Assembly (NCBI GenBank): GCA_003519585.1
Contig: DOWL01000155.1
Coordinates: 8,495 to 13,733, forward strand
Source of the DNA: Nocardioides sp.
Lineage (GTDB): Bacteria; Actinomycetota; Actinomycetes; Propionibacteriales; Nocardioidaceae
Direction of reading: 5' to 3'
Length of the DNA stretch: 5,239 nt
The translations under genes and the position numbers were made by a program. Under the pieces are notes generated by a model. It was not told the DNA's origin and searched no databases. It worked only from the letters and a program-made list of their open reading frames with translations. Below are positions 1 through 4,277 of the stretch, piece after piece. Every line of letters starts with the position of its first letter. Positions within the stretch are counted from its first letter, which is position 1.

Positions 1-468
1 CACCATGAAGCCGACCGCCGGCCACCGGAGCAGGCAGGATGCGCCGAACAGGATCGTGTAGCCGAGGCTGATCAGGATCCCCGGCAGGAAGTAGGCGAGG
101 GCCTGGTCGGACGCGTCGCCTCCGGCGTTGGCCGCGATCCTGGTGAAGACGTAGCCGAGCGCGATCGAGAACGCCGCGTTGAAGACGTATTGGATGGTCG
201 AGCGCTGCACCAGCCGGATCACGAGGGCGATGCCGACGCCAGCCCCACCCACGATCAGCGCGAGCTGGATGTCCTTGGTCACCAGCCAGAGGATGGTGAA
301 CAGCACGCCGGGGATCGCTGCCTCGATGATGCCGCGGCGGCCGCCCAGCGAGGCGGCCATCTGGGCCCGCACCATCGCCTCGACGGTCTCGACCGTCGGC
401 CGCGGCTTCTCGGTTGCGGGATCGACTGTCGGGTCGGCCGCGTCGGAATCGCTCACGGGACTGCTCAC
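1..468 (-). CDS. DUF3159 family membrane protein (3' end beyond the window)
   Basis: The 156 codons visible here form the N-terminal part of a membrane protein that continues past the left edge. Residues 1-45 are a polar, probably cytoplasmic stretch ending in MAASLGGRRGIIEAAIPG, the Gly-rich lead into the first helix that is typical of DUF3159. Hydrophobic segments follow at about residues 47-64, 67-86, 94-112 and 124-147; family members are polytopic and longer, so the remaining helices are off-window. The GTG start at 468-466 overlaps the stop of the OB-fold gene as GTGA. There is no clear Shine-Dalgarno, so translation probably depends on reinitiation after the upstream gene. A second in-frame GTG at 456-454 is possible. 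The function of the family is unknown; transport or envelope roles would be guesses. In mycobacteria the equivalent gene (Rv2693c, from memory) lies next to Trk potassium-uptake genes, which may lie just off the left edge here. Confidence 0.85.
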   Translation of the reverse strand, partial: MSSPVSDSDAADPTVDPATEKPRPTVETVEAMVRAQMAASLGGRRGIIEAAIPGVLFTILWLVTKDIQLALIVGGAGVGIALVIRLVQRSTIQYVFNAAFSIALGYVFTRIAANAGGDASDQALAYFLPGILISLGYTILFGASCLLRWPAVGFMV

Positions 469-833
469 GGGATCAGCTGGTAGCGCGGGTTGTACATCGC
501 GCGCACGCCGTCGTGCGCGCCGATCCGGCCCTCGACCTCGATCGCCCGGCCCGGCTCGATGCCGGCGATCCGGCGACGGCCGAGCCAGACCAGGGTGATC
601 ACGCCCGTACCGTCGTTGAGCTCGGCCTCGAGTGCGGGTACGCCGGCGCGCGGCCGCAGCGTCACCGTGCGGAGGGCGCCGCGCAGCGTGACCCGTTCGC
701 GGTCGGGTGCATCGGAGATGCAGATGACGCCGGACCGGCCCGAGCGGGAGTACTCCTCGCGGAGGTGGCGGTCCTCCTGGTCGCCGGGGTTGGCCCAGCG
801 GCTGATCGTGCGGCGCAGCGTGCTCTTGCTCAT
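465..833 (-). CDS. Small OB-fold nucleic-acid-binding protein
   Basis: This 122-residue protein has a basic, polar N-terminus (MSKSTLRRTISRW) with a charged stretch to about residue 35. An OB-fold of the tRNA_anti type follows at about residues 48-121. Strand-like segments are VTLRGALRTVTLRP, ALEAELNDGTGVITLVWLGRR and PGRAIEVEGRIG, ending in YNPRYQLIP. The D-G-T-G turn followed by an alternating hydrophobic strand is the usual OB signature in replication and tRNA-synthetase anticodon-binding proteins. Binding to single-stranded DNA or RNA is inferred from the fold; no catalytic motif is visible. The ATG at 833 lies 4 bases after the DUF3710 stop and has no strong Shine-Dalgarno; the gene's stop overlaps the DUF3159 start. 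The M. tuberculosis counterpart is Rv2694c by synteny. Being third in a dut-led operon suggests, but does not show, a role linked to DNA metabolism. Confidence 0.88.
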   Translation of the reverse strand: MSKSTLRRTISRWANPGDQEDRHLREEYSRSGRSGVICISDAPDRERVTLRGALRTVTLRPRAGVPALEAELNDGTGVITLVWLGRRRIAGIEPGRAIEVEGRIGAHDGVRAMYNPRYQLIP

Positions 834-837
834 CGGA

Positions 838-1479
838 TCAGCTGTTCTGCTCGACCCGGCGGGCCTGCGGGGGCATCACGACGGGCAGCGCCTCGCCCAC
901 CGGCATCGCGTGCGAGCCGCGGTGCACGCCGAGCCGGCGGATGCTGTCCTCCCAGTCGCCGGACTCGTCGGGACGAGCGGCGCCGGCGCCGAGCAGCGAG
1001 CAGCGCAGCATCCACCGCGGGCCGTTGATGCCGAGTACCCGGGTCACCTGGGGGGCACCGGAGCGCTGGCCGACCTGACAGATCAGCTCGGTGCCCCACG
1101 GCCCCTCGCGCTCGGTCGCCGTACCGCCCGACTGCGCGACTTCGGCGGCGATCTGCGGGCGCACCTCGGACCAGAGGTCGCCGTTGCGGGGCGCGGCGAA
1201 CGCGCGCACCTCGAGTGCGCCGTCGGGACCGGCCAGCAACACCTGCTGGACGGCGCCGCTGGCCTCGTCGACCTGGAGCCGGAGCTCGCGGTTGGGCTCC
1301 GGGGTGATCAGCAGTGAGCCGAGGTCGACCCGCTCGCCGTCCGCGAGGGGCGGCAGGTCCTCGGAGTCGAAGGGGCCATCGGCGAGGAGGTCTGCTGCGG
1401 TCTCCTCCTCGGGGTCGTCGGCCTCGAGTGAGCCGTCGTCCTCGACCGGCTCGGACTGCGCCTTACGGCGGAACTTCAC
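838..1479 (-). CDS. DUF3710 family protein
   Basis: This 213-residue soluble protein of the actinobacterial DUF3710 family has no known activity. Residues 1-45 begin with a basic cluster (MKFRRKAQ), then become strongly acidic and low in complexity. The conserved part starts at GPFDSEDLP (35-43) and RVDLGSLLI (50-58). It continues through [28 protein letters not shown] (about 91-110), GPWGTEL (126-132) and [11 protein letters not shown] (150-160), the last two being family hallmarks. No signal peptide or membrane segment is visible. The GTG start at 1479 overlaps the dut stop as GTGA. An AGGGAG ribosome-binding site lies 9 bases upstream, inside the dut 3' end, so translation can be both coupled and independent. 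The position directly after dut is also seen in mycobacteria (Rv2696c, from memory). The link to dUTPase is context only. Confidence 0.9.
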   Translation of the reverse strand: MKFRRKAQSEPVEDDGSLEADDPEEETAADLLADGPFDSEDLPPLADGERVDLGSLLITPEPNRELRLQVDEASGAVQQVLLAGPDGALEVRAFAAPRNGDLWSEVRPQIAAEVAQSGGTATEREGPWGTELICQVGQRSGAPQVTRVLGINGPRWMLRCSLLGAGAARPDESGDWEDSIRRLGVHRGSHAMPVGEALPVVMPPQARRVEQNS

Positions 1480-1997
1480 GTGCTCTCGCTCCCTGCTGTG
1501 TCTGATGCGGGGTCCGGTGCCTGCCCCGTGGTCGGAACCGTGGTCGGGCCTGCGGCCCCGAAACCTCCGGTAGAACCGTAGCCGCCGCCCCCTCGCGCAC
1601 TCTCGGGCAGGACCTCCACCTCGGCGAACGCCGCCTGCTCGACCCGCTGGAAGACCAGCTGAGCGACCCGGTCGCCGCGGCGCAGCTCGATCGGTTCGCT
1701 GAGGTCGTGGTTGACCAGCAGCACCTTCACCTCACCGCGGTACCCGGCATCGATGGTTCCGGGCGTGTTCACGATCGAGAGCCCGTGCCGAGCCGCCAAC
1801 CCCGACCGCGGGTGCACGAGCGCGACGTACCCTTCCGGCACCGCCATGGCGATCCCTGTCGGCACCAGCGCCCGCTCCCCCGGCCGCAGCGTCACGTCGA
1901 CGGTCGTCACCAGGTCGGCCCCGGCATCGCCGGGGTGCGCGTAGGCCGGCAGCGGCAGGTCAGGATCGAGACGCACGACGGGCACCGGGAGCTCCAC
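1476..1997 (-). CDS. dut: dUTP diphosphatase (dUTPase), trimeric type
   Basis: Hydrolyses dUTP to dUMP and pyrophosphate in the cytoplasm, limiting uracil incorporation into DNA and feeding thymidylate synthesis. All five motifs of homotrimeric dUTPases are visible in the 173-residue product: I, DAGADL (24-29); II, PRSGLA (63-68); [19 protein letters not shown] (77-92), with catalytic Asp83 and uracil-stacking Tyr86; [11 protein letters not shown] (107-115); [11 protein letters not shown] (135-144), which closes over the substrate in this family and here has Tyr where Phe is common. The GTG at 1997 is chosen because it gives [17 protein letters not shown], the normal family N-terminus. The open frame extends to 2105, but that would cover the divergent gene's start. 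A 26-residue Pro/Thr/Ser-rich tail follows motif V. The mycobacterial loop before motif V appears to be absent. First gene of the minus-strand operon. Confidence 0.97.
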   Translation of the reverse strand: MELPVPVVRLDPDLPLPAYAHPGDAGADLVTTVDVTLRPGERALVPTGIAMAVPEGYVALVHPRSGLAARHGLSIVNTPGTIDAGYRGEVKVLLVNHDLSEPIELRRGDRVAQLVFQRVEQAAFAEVEVLPESARGGGGYGSTGGFGAAGPTTVPTTGQAPDPASDTAGSEST

Positions 1998-2004
1998 CCG
2001 CCGG

Positions 2005-2010
2005 ACACTA
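2005..2010 (-). promoter_or_regulatory. Putative -10 element for a leaderless dut transcript
   Basis: On the minus strand TAGTGT matches the actinobacterial -10 pattern TANNNT and ends 7 bases before the dut GTG. That spacing would put the transcription start at or next to the start codon. No Shine-Dalgarno precedes the GTG, which fits a leaderless mRNA. I see no convincing -35, so this is inference from spacing and pattern. Confidence 0.4.
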
Positions 2011-2025
2011 ATACGTGGCGCGGAT

Positions 2026-2032
2026 GGGAGGA
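2026..2032 (+). promoter_or_regulatory. Ribosome-binding site of the DUF3093 gene
   Basis: GGGAGGA lies 8 bases before the GTG at 2041 and is complementary to the 16S 3' end. It fixes the DUF3093 start and shows that this gene has a 5' leader, unlike the divergent dut. Confidence 0.75.
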
Positions 2033-2040
2033 TCCGGACC

Positions 2041-2505
2041 GTGGAGGCGACGGCGTACGACGAGCGGTTGGGGGTGCCGCTGCGCTGGTGGGCGCAGGGC
2101 GTCATGCTCGTCGCGATGCTCTGGCTCGCTCTGATCGTCGCGGTTCCCGGGCCGGTGGCGTGGGCGTGCAGCGGGGTCGCGCTCGCCCTGCTGGCCGCTC
2201 TGCTGCTGTCGTACGGCGCGGCGCGGGTCAGCGTCGCCGACGGCTGGCTCCGTGCGGGTCGAGCCCGGATCCAAGGTGTGCACCTGGGTCCGGTTCATGC
2301 GCTGGACGCCGAGGAGACCCGCCGGGTGGCGGGCCCCGAGGCCGATGCTCGCGCGTACCTCCTGCTGCGGCCCTACCTCAAGCGCGCGGTCCGGGTCGAG
2401 ATCGCCGACACCGACGATCCCGCGCCGTACTGGCTGCTCAGCTCGCGCCACCCCGAGGAGCTCGCGCGCGCCGTACGCGCCCTCTCCGATTCGTCTGCGC
2501 CCTGA
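2041..2505 (+). CDS. DUF3093 family membrane protein
   Basis: This 154-residue protein starts with a short polar segment ([12 protein letters not shown]). Two closely spaced hydrophobic helices follow at about residues 17-35 and 39-60. The remaining 90 or so residues are soluble and beta-rich ([48 protein letters not shown]). They resemble the small PH-like domains of bacterial membrane proteins, and the closing W-L-x-S-x-R-x-P-E-E-L-A-x-A pattern is typical of DUF3093. The function is unknown; a membrane-anchored sensory or scaffold role is only a guess from the architecture. The GTG start is supported by a good ribosome-binding site. The gene is divergent from dut across 43 bases, the same relation as Rv2698 to Rv2697c in M. 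tuberculosis (from memory), so regulation through a shared promoter region is plausible. It is followed 18 bases later by the DUF4235 gene. Confidence 0.88.
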   Translation: MEATAYDERLGVPLRWWAQGVMLVAMLWLALIVAVPGPVAWACSGVALALLAALLLSYGAARVSVADGWLRAGRARIQGVHLGPVHALDAEETRRVAGPEADARAYLLLRPYLKRAVRVEIADTDDPAPYWLLSSRHPEELARAVRALSDSSAP

Positions 2506-2511
2506 CCTGGG

Positions 2512-2517
2512 TACCTT
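2512..2517 (+). promoter_or_regulatory. Putative -10 element for a leaderless DUF4235 transcript
   Basis: TACCTT fits TANNNT and is separated from the ATG at 2524 by 6 bases, the spacing expected if transcription starts at the start codon. No Shine-Dalgarno lies in the 18-base gap after the DUF3093 stop. A weak -35-like TTCGTC sits 16 bases upstream at 2490-2495, inside the DUF3093 coding end. This is inferred from pattern and spacing only. Confidence 0.4.
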
Positions 2518-2523
2518 GCTCCC

Positions 2524-2817
2524 ATGGATTCGGACAGCTCGCGCGTATGGGCCCTCTTCTCCCTGGTGGCGGGGCTGGGCGCCGCCGCACTGACCCGCAA
2601 GCTGCTCGACCAGTCCTGGAAGGCCGCCGCGGGCAAGAATCCGCCGGAGAACCCCGCCGACCCCGACGTGAGCTTCGGTGAGGCAGTGCTGTGGGCCAGC
2701 ATCACCGGCGCCGCCGTCGCACTGGCCCGGATGCTCGCCCAGCGCCGCGCGGCCAACTACTACAAACGTTCCACCGGCCAACTCCCGCCCGGGTTGCGCT
2801 CCGGCGACACCCGCTGA
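2524..2817 (+). CDS. DUF4235 family small membrane protein
   Basis: This 97-residue protein has two predicted membrane helices, at about residues 8-24 (VWALFSLVAGLGAAALT) and 53-71 (EAVLWASITGAAVALARML). They are joined by a polar loop carrying the family signature W-K-x-x-x-G-K-x-P-P-E-N-P-A-D-P-D-V-S (32-50). The C-terminal tail is basic and probably cytoplasmic (RRAANYYKRSTG). This matches DUF4235, a small actinobacterial family with no established function. The ATG at 2524 has no ribosome-binding site but has a well-placed TANNNT motif upstream, suggesting a leaderless transcript in addition to any read-through from DUF3093. Its stop is 13 bases before a strong hairpin. From memory, M. 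tuberculosis lacks this gene between its DUF3093 and DUF4193 genes, so it looks like a lineage-specific member of the locus. Confidence 0.88.
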   Translation: MDSDSSRVWALFSLVAGLGAAALTRKLLDQSWKAAAGKNPPENPADPDVSFGEAVLWASITGAAVALARMLAQRRAANYYKRSTGQLPPGLRSGDTR

Positions 2818-2830
2818 CGGGCCCGAAACG

Positions 2831-2865
2831 ACAGGACCCGACACGCTGCGCGTGTCGGGTCCTGT
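2831..2865. terminator. Perfect 16-bp hairpin, probable bidirectional terminator
   Basis: Bases 2831-2846 (ACAGGACCCGACACGC) are exactly complementary to 2850-2865, leaving a TGC triloop. The hairpin begins 13 bases after the DUF4235 stop and lies downstream of the convergent DUF4193 gene, so it can stop transcription from both sides. No T tract follows on the plus strand, and only a short GTTTC is present on the minus strand. This is common for actinobacterial terminators, which rely on strong stems. Confidence 0.8.
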
Positions 2866-2988
2866 GGTGATCTGGCCCGGCAGCAACCTCGGCCTGGGTG
2901 CCAGGTGCGCCGACACGGCGCTTCTGCCGCAGGGGGCGCTTCGCGCCGGGGACGGTCAGTACCGCCGGGTCGGCGATGCCTAGCTGCG
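2866..2988. other. Structured convergent spacer with a run of triloop hairpins
   Basis: No plausible gene is present. I find several short perfect inverted repeats, each with a 3-base loop: 2893-2905 (CCTGG/CCAGG), 2907-2921 (GCGCCG/CGGCGC), 2935-2947 (GGCGC/GCGCC) and 2963-2975 (CGCCG/CGGCG). In addition CGGCAG at 2878-2883 can pair with CTGCCG at 2924-2929, enclosing the first two as a branched structure. No tRNA T-loop or known riboswitch pattern is recognisable. It would be the 3' untranslated region of the DUF4193 mRNA if transcription runs on to the strong hairpin. Some of these short stems could be chance in GC-rich DNA. Confidence 0.45.
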
Positions 2989-2994
2989 CTAGGC
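2978..2994. repeat. Small hairpin spanning the DUF4193 stop codon
   Basis: GCCTAGC at 2978-2984 pairs with GCTAGGC at 2988-2994 around a TGC loop, placing the DUF4193 TAG stop (2989-2991) within one arm. Its apex GCTGCGC is identical to the apex of the large hairpin at 2831-2865. It could protect the mRNA 3' end or assist termination, but no function can be shown from sequence. Confidence 0.55.
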
Positions 2995-3279
2995 GCAGTC
3001 GAAGCAGATCATCTTCTTCGCGTCCGCCAGCTGGCTCCGGTGGTGGACCAGGAAGCAGCTCATGCAGGTGAACTCGTCCTCCTGCTTGGGCTTCACCTCG
3101 ACCGCGAGCTCCTCGTGCGAAAGGTCCGCACCGGGGAGTTCGAACGACTCTGCAGCCTCGGCTTCGTCCTCGTCGACCTTGCCGGAGTTCTTGTCGTGGC
3201 GACGCGCCTTGAGCTCTTCAATGCTCTCTTCGGACTGGTCTTCTTCACTCTTGCGCGGGGCGTCGTAGTCAGTCGCCAT
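2989..3279 (-). CDS. DUF4193 family zinc-ribbon protein
   Basis: This 96-residue soluble protein has an acidic, low-complexity N-terminal two thirds: MATDYDAPRK, then runs of E and D to about residue 60. A compact C-terminal module follows with two CxxC knuckles, C72-M-S-C75 and C92-F-D-C95, separated by 16 residues (FLVHHRSQLADAKKMI). The four cysteines should bind one zinc in a ribbon-like fold. The block ELPGADLSHEELAVEVKPKQ before it is highly characteristic of actinobacterial DUF4193. The partner is unknown; a basic face on the zinc module (HHRSQ, KK) would suit nucleic acid or RNA polymerase contact, but that is inference. The start has a good AAGGGAG site 9 bases upstream. The gene stands alone on the minus strand, convergent with DUF4235. 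Rv2699c is the equivalent in M. tuberculosis (from memory). Confidence 0.93.
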   Translation of the reverse strand: MATDYDAPRKSEEDQSEESIEELKARRHDKNSGKVDEDEAEAAESFELPGADLSHEELAVEVKPKQEDEFTCMSCFLVHHRSQLADAKKMICFDCA

Positions 3280-3452
3280 GTCTCATCACTCCCTTCGGCC
3301 GTTCCTCACGTCTGTCTTCCCCGAGACCGACGTGTCTGGAGCCGTCGGCAGGGGAGGATTGTGCACCATCGACCTGGGAACGGGCACACCGAGGTCAAGG
3401 CGCGGGATTGAACATCAGGTGTCGGTCGACTATTCCCTGCGTCCGGCGGGGG
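3280..3452. other. Spacer between suhB end and DUF4193 start
   Basis: This 173-base stretch must hold the DUF4193 promoter, but I cannot point to a convincing pair of -35 and -10 boxes. Minus-strand TTGACC (3393-3398) and CACAAT (3358-3363) are too far apart to work together. A weak inverted repeat CCGACG/CGTCGG (3327-3332 with 3343-3348, 10-base loop) is present. No clear terminator follows suhB, so read-through into DUF4193 is possible. In mycobacteria the cei gene (Rv2700) occupies this place; nothing resembling it is here. Confidence 0.5.
3289..3295 (-). promoter_or_regulatory. Ribosome-binding site of the DUF4193 gene
   Basis: On the minus strand AAGGGAG lies 9 bases before the ATG at 3279, supporting that start. 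Confidence 0.75.
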
Positions 3453-4277
3453 TCAGGCACCAGGAGCCGCGAGGTACCCAGCCTGCGTGATCGCAGTCAG
3501 GAACTCCTCGAAACCACCCGCCGGGGCGGCCACCACGATCGGCCGGCCACCGACGCCGGGCAGCGTCTCGACCCGAGCCCCGGCGGAGCGCGCCACCAGC
3601 CCGCCCGCGGCGTGGTCCCAGACGTTCACACCCTCCTCCAGGTAGCCATCGAGGGAGCCCTGGGCCACACCGCACAGATCCAGGGCGCACGAGCCGAGCC
3701 GCCGGATGTCGCGGATCCGGGGCAGCAGCCGCAGCAGGCTGGCCGCCTGCACCTCGCGCTGGTGGGCCTCGTAGGAGAAGCCCGTGCCGATCAGCCGCTC
3801 CGCCAGCGGGACGACGGCTCGGACCCGGATCGGTAGGCCGTCGCGGAGCGCCGGTCCGCCCAGCGTCGCGGTGTATTCGGTGCCGGTCGCGACGTTGAGC
3901 ACCACACCGGCGACCACCTCGCCGTCGAGCTCGGCGGCGATCGAGACGGCGTACTGCGGGATGCCGTAGAGGAAGTTCACGGTCCCGTCGATCGGGTCGA
4001 CGATCCAGCGGACGCCCGAGGTGCCCGGCCGGTCGCTCTGCTCGCCTTGCCCCTCCTCCCCCAGGACGGCATCGCCGGGCCGGGCGTCGAGGAGGGTACG
4101 GCGGATCAGCCGCTCGGAGCTGCGATCGGACTCGGTGACCACGTCGACCGCGCTGGACTTGGTGTCGGCGACCTCGACGCCGCGAGCGGCGCCGGACTCG
4201 ACCAGCCGAGCGGCGGATCGGGCCGTCCGCACGGCGAGGTCGAGCAGCTCCTCCGCCAGCTCCGTTGTCAGGGTCAT
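3453..4277 (-). CDS. suhB: Inositol monophosphatase family protein (SuhB-like)
   Basis: This 274-residue enzyme belongs to the Mg2+-dependent, Li+-sensitive phosphatase superfamily and probably converts inositol 1-phosphate to myo-inositol, which actinobacteria need for phosphatidylinositol and mycothiol. Metal ligands are visible: E74 in GEEG, D94 and D97 in WIVDPIDGT (91-99), and D221 in WDHAAGG (220-226). The segment DVVTESDRSSE (45-55) is the usual N-terminal conserved helix, and length is normal for the family. The N-terminal half of the longer open frame, up to 4640, lies antisense-like within hemH and is ignored. The ATG at 4277 overlaps the hemH stop as ATGA and is preceded by a strong GGGGAGG/AGGAGG site. 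Substrate cannot be fixed from sequence: histidinol-phosphate, fructose-1,6-bisphosphate and PAP phosphatases share these motifs. Synteny with Rv2701c supports SuhB. Confidence 0.93.
   Translation of the reverse strand: MTLTTELAEELLDLAVRTARSAARLVESGAARGVEVADTKSSAVDVVTESDRSSERLIRRTLLDARPGDAVLGEEGQGEQSDRPGTSGVRWIVDPIDGTVNFLYGIPQYAVSIAAELDGEVVAGVVLNVATGTEYTATLGGPALRDGLPIRVRAVVPLAERLIGTGFSYEAHQREVQAASLLRLLPRIRDIRRLGSCALDLCGVAQGSLDGYLEEGVNVWDHAAGGLVARSAGARVETLPGVGGRPIVVAAPAGGFEEFLTAITQAGYLAAPGA

Noticed and set aside
490..1317. Plus-strand open frame of 275 codons
   Set aside because: It is antisense to the OB-fold and DUF3710 genes, with compositionally biased translation and no family features.
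1998..2105. Longer dUTPase with about 36 extra N-terminal residues starting at 2105
   Set aside because: The extra residues do not resemble dUTPase and would overlap the divergent DUF3093 start and its ribosome-binding site. The GTG at 1997 gives the normal family N-terminus.
1707..2681. Plus-strand open frame of 324 codons
   Set aside because: It runs antisense to dut and out of frame through DUF3093 and DUF4235. Its Arg-rich translation has no recognisable domain, as expected for GC-rich shadow frames.
2008..2916. Minus-strand open frame of 302 codons across the DUF3093 and DUF4235 genes
   Set aside because: It is antisense to two recognised genes, crosses the strong terminator hairpin, and its translation is low-complexity Arg/Gly/Pro sequence.
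2866..2988. Possible tRNA or known riboswitch in the convergent spacer
   Set aside because: No T-loop consensus, anticodon-stem arrangement or CCA-ready acceptor is present on either strand, and no known riboswitch core is recognisable.
3358..3398. TTGACC and CACAAT as a DUF4193 promoter
   Set aside because: The spacing of 29 bases is far outside the usual 16-19, and neither box has a good partner at the right distance.
3278..3490. Plus-strand frame in the spacer where mycobacterial cei would lie
   Set aside because: The 70-residue translation has no membrane helix or LytR_C-like sequence and overlaps the DUF4193 start and suhB end.
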